From assembly GCF_021474425.1 (NCBI RefSeq), contig NZ_JAKEIP010000027.1, forward strand, positions 1 to 60,164: a DNA stretch of 60,164 bases, given 5' to 3'. The notes beneath the pieces were generated by a model. That model saw only the letters and a program-made list of their open reading frames with translations. It was not told the DNA's origin and searched no databases. This document shows positions 34,426 to 42,438 of this stretch, piece after piece (position 1 is the stretch's first letter; every line of letters begins with the position of its first letter). The position numbers were made by a program, and so were the translations under genes. The DNA comes from Streptomyces muensis. GTDB taxonomy: Bacteria; Actinomycetota; Actinomycetes; Streptomycetales; Streptomycetaceae.

Positions 34426-35409
34426 ATGACATGGCTGATCACAGGCGGAGCCGGCTACATCGGAGCACATGTGGCGCGGGCCATGACCGACGCCGGGGAG
34501 CGGGTCCTCGTCCTGGACGACCTCTCGGCCGGGCGCCCCGCGCGGCTCCCGGCCCACGTCGCTCTCGTCGAGGGCTCGTCGCTCGACGGTGGGCTGCTGA
34601 AGCGGGTGTTCGCCGAGCACGCGGTGACGGGTGTGGTGCATCTCGCGGCGCGCAAGCAGGTCGGTGAGTCCGTGGCGGAGCCGACGCGCTACTACCGGGA
34701 GAACGTGGGCGGTCTGGCCACGCTCCTGGAGGCGGTCGCCGAGGCGGGGATCAGGCGGTTCCTATTCTCGTCGTCCGCCGCCGTCTACGGCAACCCGGAT
34801 GTGGATCTCATCACGGAGGACACCGCGTGCGCGCCGGTGAACCCGTACGGCGAGACCAAGCTGACCGGTGAATGGCTGGTGCGGGCGGCGGGCCACGCGC
34901 ACGGGATCTCCACCGTGTGTCTGCGCTACTTCAACGTCGCGGGCGCCGTCTCGCCCGAGCTGGCCGACACCGGTGTCTTCAACATCGTCCCCATGGTCTT
35001 CGACCGGCTCACCCGCGACGAGGCCCCGCGGATCTTCGGCGACGACTATCCGACGCCGGACGGCACCTGTATCCGTGACTACATCCATGTCGCCGACCTC
35101 GCGGAGGCGCACCTGGCGGCGGCCCGGCGGCTCGCCGAAGCGGACGCGGGCGGCGACCTGACCGTCAACATCGGCCGTGGCGAGGGCGTCTCCGTCCGCG
35201 AGCTGATCACGGTCATCGGCGAGGTCACCGGCGACGCGCGACCCGCCGTCGTCGAGGACCGGCGCCCCGGCGACGCGCCGCGCGCGGTCGCCTCGGCCGC
35301 GCTGGCCGCCGAGGAACTCGGCTGGACGGCCCGGCGCGGGGTACACGAGATGGTCGAGTCGGCATGGCAGGGGTGGCTGCTGCACCACGGCGGCCGGTCG
35401 GGCAACTGA
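34426..35409 (+). CDS. galE: UDP-glucose 4-epimerase-like NAD-dependent epimerase
   Basis: A 327-residue extended short-chain dehydrogenase. The NAD motif GGAGYIGAH is at residues 7-15, catalytic Ser/Thr at about 115-117 (FSSSAAVYG), and YGETK gives Tyr141 and Lys145. The GalE family block RYFNVAGA follows. It interconverts UDP-glucose and UDP-galactose or the N-acetyl forms. It is divergent from the polymer operon across a 279-bp gap and could supply its sugar donor. The ATG at 34426 follows GGGTGG. A perfect terminator lies right behind it. Confidence 0.9.
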   Translation: MTWLITGGAGYIGAHVARAMTDAGERVLVLDDLSAGRPARLPAHVALVEGSSLDGGLLKRVFAEHAVTGVVHLAARKQVGESVAEPTRYYRENVGGLATLLEAVAEAGIRRFLFSSSAAVYGNPDVDLITEDTACAPVNPYGETKLTGEWLVRAAGHAHGISTVCLRYFNVAGAVSPELADTGVFNIVPMVFDRLTRDEAPRIFGDDYPTPDGTCIRDYIHVADLAEAHLAAARRLAEADAGGDLTVNIGRGEGVSVRELITVIGEVTGDARPAVVEDRRPGDAPRAVASAALAAEELGWTARRGVHEMVESAWQGWLLHHGGRSGN

Positions 35410-35418
35410 TCATGCGAG

Positions 35419-35453
35419 GCCCTGACCTGCGGATCGTTTCCGCAGGTCAGGGC
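35419..35453 (+). terminator. 15-bp perfect hairpin terminator of galE
   Basis: GCCCTGACCTGCGGA (35419-35433) pairs perfectly with TCCGCAGGTCAGGGC (35439-35453) around a 5-nt loop, ten bases after the galE stop. Confidence 0.85.
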
Positions 35454-35566
35454 ACATGACAACGGTGTTCAGTGCCGCGTTGCCCGATACCCCCTACCCG
35501 TAGTTCACTGTGATCCCGGACGGACATTCCGATCGTCTTACGGACCGCGGAAGGGACGGCTTTCCC

Positions 35567-36508
35567 ATGGGGGCTGGGCACGATCACGGGCACGGGCACT
35601 CGCATGTGCCGACCAGCGGTACGGCGGCTGCCGCGTACCGCGGGAGACTGCGGGTGGCGCTGGCGATCACGCTCGGCGTCATGGTGGTCCAGATCGTCGG
35701 CGGTATCGCCGCCGACTCGCTCGCCCTGGTCGCGGACGCGGCGCACATGGCGACGGACGCGGTCGGCCTGGGCATGGCCCTGCTCGCCATCCACTTCGCG
35801 AACCTCCCGCCGAGCACGACCCGCACCTTCGGCTACGCCCGCGCGGAGATCCTCGCCGCCCTGGCCAACTGCCTGCTGCTGCTCGGCGTCGGCGGCTACG
35901 TCCTGTACGAGGCGGTCCAGCGGTTCTTCACGCCTGCGGACACCGAGGGCGGCCTGATGATCGTGTTCGGTGCGATCGGCCTGGTCGCGAACATGATCTC
36001 GCTGACGCTGCTGATGCGCGGCCAGAAGGAGAGCCTGAACGTGCGCGGCGCCTTTCTGGAGGTGGCCGCGGACACGCTGGGCTCGCTCACGGTGCTGATC
36101 TCGGCGGCGGTGATCCTGGCCACCGGCTGGCAGGCCGCCGACCCGATCGCCTCGCTGGTGATCGGCGTGATGATCGTGCCGCGCACGCTGAAGCTGCTGC
36201 GCGAGACCCTCGACGTACTGCTGGAGTCGGCGCCCAAGGACGTCGACATGAACCAGGTGCGGGCCCACATACTCGCCCTGGACGGCGTCGAGGACGTCCA
36301 CGACCTGCACGCCTGGACGATCACCTCCGGCATGCCGGTGCTGTCCGCCCATGTGGTGGTGCGCTCCGACGTCCTGAACGCGATCGGCCACGAGAAGATG
36401 CTGCACGAGCTCCAGGGCTGCCTCGGCGACCACTTCGACGTGGAGCACTGCACCTTCCAGCTGGAGCCGGTCGGACACGCGGAGCACGAGGCCCGGCTCT
36501 GTCACTGA
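35567..36508 (+). CDS. Cation diffusion facilitator (zinc-type efflux transporter)
   Basis: 313 residues, six membrane segments. A His-rich start (HDHGHGHSH, residues 5-13) is typical of zinc CDF proteins. Transport-site residues are visible in ALVADAAHMATDA (membrane segment 2) and LEVAADTLGS (segment 5). The C-terminal cytoplasmic domain contains VHDLHAWTI and ends His-rich. It would export Zn2+ or a related divalent metal by proton exchange. The ATG at 35567 is chosen because it starts the His-rich arm; GAAGGGA is about ten bases upstream. Confidence 0.92.
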   Translation: MGAGHDHGHGHSHVPTSGTAAAAYRGRLRVALAITLGVMVVQIVGGIAADSLALVADAAHMATDAVGLGMALLAIHFANLPPSTTRTFGYARAEILAALANCLLLLGVGGYVLYEAVQRFFTPADTEGGLMIVFGAIGLVANMISLTLLMRGQKESLNVRGAFLEVAADTLGSLTVLISAAVILATGWQAADPIASLVIGVMIVPRTLKLLRETLDVLLESAPKDVDMNQVRAHILALDGVEDVHDLHAWTITSGMPVLSAHVVVRSDVLNAIGHEKMLHELQGCLGDHFDVEHCTFQLEPVGHAEHEARLCH

Positions 36509-36695
36509 AACAACCGTACGGTCCGACAAGACGTCAGTACGGACGGAATGCAGCGATCCGGTGGTCGGTCGCGTCCTCATGCCCACAGCGTCCCTTCGAG
36601 CGGTTCCGCACCCGCCGCGCCGGGCACGATCAACTGCCGGGAGTGTCGGATTCGTACGGCACACTTGGGGCGCAAGACCGAGGCGAAGGATGGGT

Positions 36696-37289
36696 ATGCC
36701 GATCACACCTGCCACCGCGACGCACCGTGCGTCGAACGGCACCGCGGACGCGATTTTGCTGGAACTGGTCGACGAGAACGGTGTGACGATCGGCACCGCG
36801 GAGAAGCTCGCCGCCCATCAGCCTCCCGGTCAGCTGCACCGCGCCTTCTCCGTGTTCCTCTTCGACGAGCAGGGCCGGCTGCTGCTCCAGCAGCGCGCGC
36901 TCGGCAAGTACCACTCCCCCGGCGTCTGGTCCAACACCTGCTGCGGCCACCCCTACCCCGGCGAGGCGCCCTTCGCGGCCGCGGCCCGCCGGACGTACGA
37001 GGAGCTCGGCGTCTCCCCGTCCCTGCTCGCCGAGGCGGGCACGGTCCGCTACAACCACCCGGACCCGGACTCGGGCCTGGTGGAGCAGGAGTACAACCAC
37101 CTCTTCGTCGGCCTGGTGCAGTCCGCGCTGCGGCCGGACCCGGAGGAGGTCGGCGACACGGCCTTCGTGACCCCCGCCGAGCTGGCGGAGCGCCACGCGA
37201 AGGACACCTTCTCGTCCTGGTTCATGACCGTCCTCGACGCGGCCCGCCCAGCGGTCAGGGAGCTGACGGGCCCGTCGGCCGGCTGGTGA
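36696..37289 (+). CDS. idi: Isopentenyl-diphosphate delta-isomerase, type 1
   Basis: A 197-residue Nudix-fold isomerase that interconverts IPP and DMAPP. The catalytic Cys lies in SNTCCGHPYPGE (about residue 83), the Nudix-like helix is AAARRTYEELGV, and the catalytic Glu is in VEQEYNHLF. The ATG at 36696 with GAAGGA five bases upstream is preferred over an ATG two codons earlier or a long N-terminal extension. It lies about 10 kb from the hopanoid operon, which already carries dxs and ispG, so isoprenoid supply genes cluster in this region. Confidence 0.95.
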   Translation: MPITPATATHRASNGTADAILLELVDENGVTIGTAEKLAAHQPPGQLHRAFSVFLFDEQGRLLLQQRALGKYHSPGVWSNTCCGHPYPGEAPFAAAARRTYEELGVSPSLLAEAGTVRYNHPDPDSGLVEQEYNHLFVGLVQSALRPDPEEVGDTAFVTPAELAERHAKDTFSSWFMTVLDAARPAVRELTGPSAGW

Positions 37290-37304
37290 GGACGTAGTCG
37301 GGGG

Positions 37305-37850
37305 TCAGGGCACGCGCACGGGTTTGAGCGGGACGGCTGCCCAGATCACCTTGCCGCCGCTCGCCGTGTGCTCGACGTCGCACACACCGCCCGCCTCCCG
37401 GGTCACCTCGCGGACCAGGAGCAGCCCGCGGCCGCCGGTCTGGCCGTGGTCGGCCTCCAGGGCGGTCGGGCGGTAGGGGTGGTTGTCCTCCACCGAGACC
37501 CGCAGCCACTCGGCGCCGACGGCGACCTCCACGGCGAGCGTCGGCGACAGCAGTGCCGCGTGCCGGACGGCGTTCGTGACCAGCTCCGACACGATCAGCA
37601 GCACTCCCTGCACCAGATCGTCCGCGGCCGGTACGCCCTGGCGGTGGAGCAGGTCCCGGACGGCGTGCCGGGCCTGCGGAACCGAGGCGTCGACGGCTGG
37701 GGCGGTGAACCGCCAGACGCCCTCGTACGGCAGTGGATGCGGTGGCCGCTGGACGAGCGACTCGTCCGCGCCACCTCCTGGGCGTGGGCCGGACCCGCGC
37801 CCGTGGTTCTCCATCGTCCGGTCGCCACCCTCGCGCTCGATTGTCACCAC
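37305..37850 (-). CDS. Anti-sigma-factor-like ATP-binding protein (HATPase_c_2)
   Basis: 181 residues. A flexible ~50-residue N-terminus is followed by a GHKL ATPase fold: VSELVTNAVRHA is the N box, VSVEDNHPYRP lies in the G1 region, and GGRGLLLVREV is the G2 box. There is no kinase dimerisation domain, so it resembles RsbW/SpoIIAB-type regulators that are very numerous in Streptomyces. No partner sigma factor or anti-anti-sigma gene is adjacent. The start is uncertain: GTG at 37848-37850 is given, and an ATG 12 codons later (MENHGRG) is possible. Confidence 0.82.
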   Translation of the reverse strand: MVTIEREGGDRTMENHGRGSGPRPGGGADESLVQRPPHPLPYEGVWRFTAPAVDASVPQARHAVRDLLHRQGVPAADDLVQGVLLIVSELVTNAVRHAALLSPTLAVEVAVGAEWLRVSVEDNHPYRPTALEADHGQTGGRGLLLVREVTREAGGVCDVEHTASGGKVIWAAVPLKPVRVP

Positions 37851-37988
37851 ACGTCGAGTGTTGGTAACGCGCAGGTCCAGACCGTAGAACTGAACACAAG
37901 TCAGCGGGTATCGAGCGTTTCTGACCGTTGGCGTATGACACGGTCAGTTGTGGGACCGCTCCGACGCCGCTTGTGCCGACTTCACGAA

Positions 37989-38624
37989 CTATTCGGGTTG
38001 TACGGGTTTGACGCCGCCGCCGTCCGGCCCGCCCCGGCCGTCACTGTCGGTGACCATCTGCTCGGAGACCATGCTGACGACCCGGCGGCCGCCGTAGCCG
38101 GTCGCGATCAGGCCGAGTCCGTCGAAGAGCAGGGCGAGGGAGAACAGCGTCCCGATGACGTACCTGCTGCTGGGCCAGGCACTCAGTACCAGGATGCCGA
38201 GGAACAGGTCGAAGGCGCCTTGCAGCAGGGTCCAGCCCATCTGCGGACCGCGCACCACCAGGCTGCCGACCAGCCGGAACAGCCCGCCGGTGAGGAACAG
38301 CAGGGCGGCGAACATGGCCAGCGCCTCGGCCGCCGCCTCCGGCCTGCGGATCACCACCACGCCGGCCGCGATGTTCAGCGCCGCGACGACCACGCCCAGC
38401 CAGAAGAAGTTGCTGCCGCGGGCCTGGACCGCGTGTCCCAGGCCGACGACGCCGCCGATCAGCAGCAGCCAGCCGAACAGCAGCATCGTGGTCAGCGTGG
38501 CGAACGCCGTGTAGAGCAGCCCGACCAGTCCGCCGACGACCAGCAGCACACCGAGGGCGCCGAGCCAGCCGAAGCCGCGCTTGAGTTTCGCCGCCTCGCC
38601 CGTGGGTCTGCTGGACCTCGTCAT
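37989..38624 (-). CDS. DUF308/HdeD-like membrane protein
   Basis: 211 residues with six hydrophobic segments arranged in repeated pairs (GVLLVVGGLVGLLY, LLFGWLLLIGGVVGL, VVAALNIAAGVVVI, and so on), as in the HdeD/DUF308 family. A basic N-terminus and an acidic, Gly-rich C-terminus face the cytoplasm. HdeD is tied to acid resistance in E. coli, but the role here is unknown. The ATG at 38622-38624 follows GGGAGG; longer frames upstream overlap the enoyl-CoA hydratase gene and are not real. It is divergent from that gene. Confidence 0.85.
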   Translation of the reverse strand: MTRSSRPTGEAAKLKRGFGWLGALGVLLVVGGLVGLLYTAFATLTTMLLFGWLLLIGGVVGLGHAVQARGSNFFWLGVVVAALNIAAGVVVIRRPEAAAEALAMFAALLFLTGGLFRLVGSLVVRGPQMGWTLLQGAFDLFLGILVLSAWPSSRYVIGTLFSLALLFDGLGLIATGYGGRRVVSMVSEQMVTDSDGRGGPDGGGVKPVQPE

Positions 38625-38688
38625 CGCACCTCCCGGTTCGGTCTGCTCCCGTGTACCCCGTTCGGAGCGAACGGATAGCATCCGCCGC

Positions 38689-39444
38689 ATGGAGCCCCAG
38701 CTGTTGCACAGCGTCACCGACTCGGTCGCGACCGTCGTCATCCACCATCCGGCCAAGCGCAACGCGATGACGGCCGCGATGTGGCGGGCGCTGCCGCCGC
38801 TGCTCGAAGCGCTGGCCGCCGACAGGGCCGTACGGGCGCTGGTGCTGACCGGTGAGGGCGGGACGTTCTGCGCGGGCGCCGACATCTCCACGCTGCAGGG
38901 GTCGCCCCAAGAGGCGCAAGGGTTGGCCGTGGCCGCCGAGGAGGCGCTGGCCGCCTTCCCGAAGCCGACGCTGGCCGCGATCCGGGGGCACTGTGTGGGC
39001 GGCGGGTCCCAGCTGGCGGCGGCGTGCGATCTGCGGTTCACCGAGGAGGGGGCGCTGTTCGGGGTGACACCGGCCAAGCTCGGGATCGTCTATCCGGCTT
39101 CCTCCACGCGGCGGTTGGCGTTGCTGGTGGGGCCGTCCGCCACCAAGTACCTGCTGTTTTCCGGTGAGTTGATCGACGCGGAACGAGCGCTGCGCACGGG
39201 CCTGGTGGACGAGGTGCTGCCCGACGGTGAACTCGGCAAGCGCGTAACGGAGTTCACCCGGGTCCTGGTGTCGCGTTCCCAGCTGACGCAGGCCGCTGCG
39301 AAGGAGTTCGCGGACGGGCGTACCGACCGCGACGAGCACTGGGCGGAGCAGGCACGCGGAAGCGGCGACACCGCGGAGGGCGTCGCCGCGTTCCTGGAGC
39401 GCAGGCAGCCGCGCTTCACCTGGAACGTCCCTACGCCAGGCTGA
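38689..39444 (+). CDS. Enoyl-CoA hydratase/isomerase family protein
   Basis: A 251-residue crotonase-fold protein. Oxyanion-hole segments are GTFCAGADIS and GHCVGGGSQLAAACD. The CoA-binding region KRNAMTAAMW is N-terminal. Position after CVGGGSQ carries Gln where classical hydratases often have Glu, so the reaction (hydratase, isomerase or other) is unclear. The gene overlaps the convergent DJ-1/PfpI gene by 14 bp at their 3' ends. Confidence 0.88.
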   Translation: MEPQLLHSVTDSVATVVIHHPAKRNAMTAAMWRALPPLLEALAADRAVRALVLTGEGGTFCAGADISTLQGSPQEAQGLAVAAEEALAAFPKPTLAAIRGHCVGGGSQLAAACDLRFTEEGALFGVTPAKLGIVYPASSTRRLALLVGPSATKYLLFSGELIDAERALRTGLVDEVLPDGELGKRVTEFTRVLVSRSQLTQAAAKEFADGRTDRDEHWAEQARGSGDTAEGVAAFLERRQPRFTWNVPTPG

Positions 39445-40066
39445 AGCGGCTGTTGGTGCGGAACTCCTCGACGAGGTGCGCGGGCGCCTTCTGCGGGGAG
39501 CCGGCGTCGTAGGGCGGCCGCGGGTCGTACTCGGTCAACAGCTGGACGGCCTGGGCGTGTTCGTCACCGGCGATCTTCCCGACCAGGGTCAGTCCCATGT
39601 CGATGCCGGAGGAGACGCCGGCCGCGGTGATGTACTTGCCGTCCGGTACGACCCTGTCGCCCGTGGGCTCGGCGCCGTACTGCGGCAGGAAGTCGAGGGT
39701 GAGCCAGTGGGAGGTGACACGACGGCCCTCCAGGAGGCCCGCGGCGGCGAGCAGCAGGGAGCCGGTGCAGACGGAGGTGGTCCAGGTGCTGGTGGCGTCG
39801 GCGGTCCTGAGCCACTCCAGCAGGACCTCGTTCTCGATCTCGGCGAAGGTCCCGGGCCCGCCCGGCACCACCACCACATCGGGGTGCGGTACGTCCGTCA
39901 GCGCCTTGTCGGCGGTGAGGGCGAGGAACCCCGTGTCGGCCCGCACAGGGCCCGCGGTCTCGGCGACGAAGTCGACCCGCGCGTCCGGGATGCGGCTCAA
40001 CGCCTCGTAGGGCCCCACGATGTCGAGGGCGGTGAAACGGTCGTAGAGGACCATGGCGATCTGCAT
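39431..40066 (-). CDS. DJ-1/PfpI family protein (isonitrile-hydratase-like)
   Basis: 211 residues. The flavodoxin-like class I amidotransferase fold starts MQIAMVLYDRFTALDIVGPYEAL. The acidic helper residue lies in DIVGPYE and the nucleophile Cys in SVCTGSLLLAAAGLL. This is the arrangement of isonitrile hydratase InhA and of the N-terminal half of GlxA regulators. No DNA-binding domain is attached. GAAAGGA precedes the ATG. It lies 31 bp downstream of a full GlxA-type regulator on the same strand, so the two paralogous domains are probably co-transcribed. Confidence 0.9.
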   Translation of the reverse strand: MQIAMVLYDRFTALDIVGPYEALSRIPDARVDFVAETAGPVRADTGFLALTADKALTDVPHPDVVVVPGGPGTFAEIENEVLLEWLRTADATSTWTTSVCTGSLLLAAAGLLEGRRVTSHWLTLDFLPQYGAEPTGDRVVPDGKYITAAGVSSGIDMGLTLVGKIAGDEHAQAVQLLTEYDPRPPYDAGSPQKAPAHLVEEFRTNSRFSLA

Positions 40067-40097
40067 GGTGCTTCCTTTCGGCAGGTTCTGGGTGGTC

Positions 40098-41057
40098 TCA
40101 GTGGGCCGGTACGGGGTGGAACCGGCGGCGGTACTCGGCCGGGGCCGCCCCGAGGGTCTTGACGAAGGCGCGCCGCATGGCCTCGGGGGTGCCGTAGCCG
40201 CTGGCCCGGGAGACCTCCTCGACACCGTCGGTGGTGTCCTCCAGCAGGCGGCGGGCATGTTCGAGGCGGACCCGGTCCACGTACCGGCCCGGGGTCATCC
40301 CGGTCTCGGCCTGGAAGGCGCGGGCGAAGTGGCGTGGGGAGAGGCTGGCGCGGGTCGCCAGGGTCTCGACGCTCAGATCGGCGTCGGGGTGCTCGGTGAT
40401 CCAGCGCTGGACCTCCCTGAGCGGCTCCCGCCGGGCGGTCTGCGCGGCGAGCTGGGCGCTGAACTGGGCCTGGTTTCCGGGCCGGCGCAGGAAGACCACC
40501 AGGTGGCGGGCGATGCCGAGGGCCACGTCCCGGCCCAGGTCCTCCTCGACGAGGGCGAGCGCCAGGTCGATGCCGGAGGTGACGCCGGCGGAGGTGGCCA
40601 CGTGCCCGTCACGCACGAAGATGGGGTCCGGGTCCACCTGCACCTCGGGGTGGTCACGGGCGAGTTTGTCGCAGTACGCCCAGTGGGTCGTGGCACGGCG
40701 ACCGTCCAGCAGGCCCGCCGACGCGAGCAGGATGGCGCCGGTGCAGACGGAGACCAGCCGCTCGGCGCAGGTGCCGTGCGCACGCAGCCAGTCGACCAGC
40801 TCGGGCTGGGGCGTGCGGGTGCCTTCGCCGCCCGGGACGAGGAGGGTGTGCGGGTCGGACACCTCGGCGAGGGAGACGTCCGGTACGACGGTCAGGCCGC
40901 TGGAGGCGCGGACGGGGCCGCCGTCCGGGGAGGCCGTGCGGATGCGGTAGGTGCCCGGCCGGTGCTTCTCGGCGCCCGCGAAGACCTCCAGCGGGCCGGT
41001 GAGATCGAGGCTCTGTACACCGTCGAAGAGAACGAAGAGAACGGTTCGCTGCGCCAT
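40098..41057 (-). CDS. GlxA-family AraC-type transcriptional regulator
   Basis: 319 residues. Residues about 1-190 form a DJ-1/PfpI-like sensor domain (FVLFDGVQSLDLTGPLEVF, then VSVCTGAILLASAGLL with the conserved Cys). Residues about 215-310 form the AraC DNA-binding domain, with helix-turn-helix segments LSVETLATRASLSPRHFARAF and VEEVSRASGYGTPEAMRRAF. It probably activates the DJ-1/PfpI gene just downstream. The ATG at 41055-41057 follows GAAGG. The ligand is unknown. Confidence 0.92.
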   Translation of the reverse strand: MAQRTVLFVLFDGVQSLDLTGPLEVFAGAEKHRPGTYRIRTASPDGGPVRASSGLTVVPDVSLAEVSDPHTLLVPGGEGTRTPQPELVDWLRAHGTCAERLVSVCTGAILLASAGLLDGRRATTHWAYCDKLARDHPEVQVDPDPIFVRDGHVATSAGVTSGIDLALALVEEDLGRDVALGIARHLVVFLRRPGNQAQFSAQLAAQTARREPLREVQRWITEHPDADLSVETLATRASLSPRHFARAFQAETGMTPGRYVDRVRLEHARRLLEDTTDGVEEVSRASGYGTPEAMRRAFVKTLGAAPAEYRRRFHPVPAH

Positions 41058-41145
41058 GCCTTCAATTGTTCGGAGCCGGCACCATGACCACAATGACGGG
41101 CTCCCCACCTTTCCTGCCATGAGCGCGCACGAGCCCTCGGGAACG

Positions 41146-41161
41146 TACCAAGCGGTTGGTA
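41146..41161. promoter_or_regulatory. Operator-like inverted repeat before the SCO6745-family gene
   Basis: TACCAAGCGGTTGGTA has arms TACCAA and TTGGTA. It ends 10 bases before the ATG at 41172 and overlaps a possible -10 (TAACCT, 41160-41165), which would place transcription start at or next to the ATG. The form is typical of TetR-family sites near acyl-CoA and steroid genes. Confidence 0.55.
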
Positions 41162-41171
41162 ACCTTCGCCC

Positions 41172-42041
41172 ATGACTACTGCCGCCCTGGAGCCGCGTGC
41201 CGGCCGCCGCTGCCACAACATGCTCAACTCCCTGCACTCGACGTCCTACTTCGCCCCCGAGCTGGGCCAGGAGCTGGGCGCCCTCGGGATCACGCACCCC
41301 AGGGCCGTCAACTTCGCGGTGCGGGCGGCCGCGCTGGGGCCGGTCGGGGCGGGGGCGGTGACGGCGACGTTCTACAACTACAAGCACGACCTGGTGGCCC
41401 GGCACCTGCCCGCGGTGTGGACGATCGCCTCGCCCGCGGACGTCCTCACGGCACGCGCGCGTGCGGTCGACGCGACGCTGCGGCGGCTGCTGGGCGAGGC
41501 CGCCCTGACGTCCCCGGAGATGACGGAGGCCGCCGGGCTCGCCCTGCGCGCGACCGAGGCGTGCTCGCGCAGCGCCCGGCCGCTGTACTCGGCCCACGCG
41601 GACCTGGCGGTGCCCGAGGAGCCGCACCTGGCGTACTTCCACGCCACGACGCTGCTGCGGGAGCACCGGGGTGACGGGCATCTCGCCGTGCTGATGTCGG
41701 CCGGGCTCGACGGGCTGGAGGCCGTCGTCACCCACACGGCGACCGGCAGGGGGATGACGCCGAAGTGGGTGTTCACTACGCGTGGCTGGAGCCAGGAGGA
41801 CTGGGACGCGGCGTCGGGACGGCTGCGTGAGCGCGGTCTCCTGGACGACGCGGGCGAGCTGACTCCGGAGGGGGTCGCGCTGCGCGAGCGGATCGAATCC
41901 GAGACGGATCGGCTCGATCGGGCGCCGTATGAGCACCTGGGGGCGGAGGGGGTCGTGCGGCTGACGGAACTCGGTGCGGGGTTCGCACGGGCGGCGGTGG
42001 CAGCGGGGGCGTTCCCCCCGGACCTCCTCGGCAAGGCCTGA
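41172..42041 (+). CDS. SCO6745 family protein (MarR-like helix-turn-helix type)
   Basis: 289 residues. The sequence starts LEPRAGRRCHNMLNSLHSTSYF, contains TFYNYKHDLVARHLPAVW, and ends with a winged-helix-like part (GWSQEDWDAASGRLRERGLLD, then LTPEGVALRERIE) that looks MarR-like. The family is named after S. coelicolor SCO6745 and has no assigned reaction. A palindrome sits directly upstream and the message may be leaderless. The 3' end of the coding sequence forms one arm of a perfect 18-bp hairpin. Confidence 0.8.
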   Translation: MTTAALEPRAGRRCHNMLNSLHSTSYFAPELGQELGALGITHPRAVNFAVRAAALGPVGAGAVTATFYNYKHDLVARHLPAVWTIASPADVLTARARAVDATLRRLLGEAALTSPEMTEAAGLALRATEACSRSARPLYSAHADLAVPEEPHLAYFHATTLLREHRGDGHLAVLMSAGLDGLEAVVTHTATGRGMTPKWVFTTRGWSQEDWDAASGRLRERGLLDDAGELTPEGVALRERIESETDRLDRAPYEHLGAEGVVRLTELGAGFARAAVAAGAFPPDLLGKA

Positions 42042-42134
42042 AGGGGCTCCGCCCCTTCAGGCCTTGCCAGGGGGCTGCGCCCCCTGGACCCCCATCGGCC
42101 TTCGGCCTCGTCCTCAAACGCCGGACGGGCTGAG
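42030..42134 (+). terminator. Three-hairpin intergenic element after the SCO6745-family gene
   Basis: Stem 1 is an 18-bp perfect pair (42030-42047 with 42051-42068) around a 3-nt loop and includes the last codons and stop of the gene. Stem 2, CCAGGGGGC with GCCCCCTGG, follows directly (42067-42087). Stem 3 is GGCCTTCGGCC (42097-42107), then TCGTCCTCAAACGCCGGACG. This block, with this order of hairpins, recurs between genes in many Streptomyces genomes as I remember them. Confidence 0.75.
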
Positions 42135-42203
42135 AATCCCGGGCATCGCATAGCACGCCCGAGGCGCGGTACCCGGTGCTCAACCCGAGAAAGGAGTCAT
42201 CAC

Positions 42204-42335
42204 GTGTTCCGTGCAATCGCAGACGTGCTCCGGCAGACAGGCGGTGCCGTCGCCACGGTCGTGACGTTGCCGTTCCGGGCTCTCGCCCAGCTCTTCGGAG
42301 GTGCTTCGAGCAGTACACGCAGTCGTAGGGCTTGA
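42204..42335 (+). CDS. LPFR motif small protein
   Basis: 43 residues starting MFRAIADVLRQTGGAVATVV, with the signature LPFRAL in the middle and a Ser/Arg-rich end. The GTG start at 42204 has an excellent AAAGGAG seven bases upstream. The family is found in actinomycetes as a short amphipathic peptide of unknown role. It stands alone between the three-hairpin element and tex. Confidence 0.85.
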   Translation: MFRAIADVLRQTGGAVATVVTLPFRALAQLFGGASSSTRSRRA

Positions 42336-42438
42336 TTCCGACCCGCCGCGACGGGCCACGTCGCCGCCCTGATCCCCGGTTGTCGGTGCCACCTGCCACA
42401 ATTGCCGCGCAACCTCAGTGAGAAGGCGGGACGGGATC

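Noticed and set aside
38689..39444. Enoyl-CoA hydratase as part of the hopanoid or polymer systems
   Set aside because: It is on the other strand, separated by unrelated genes, with no shared regulatory element seen.
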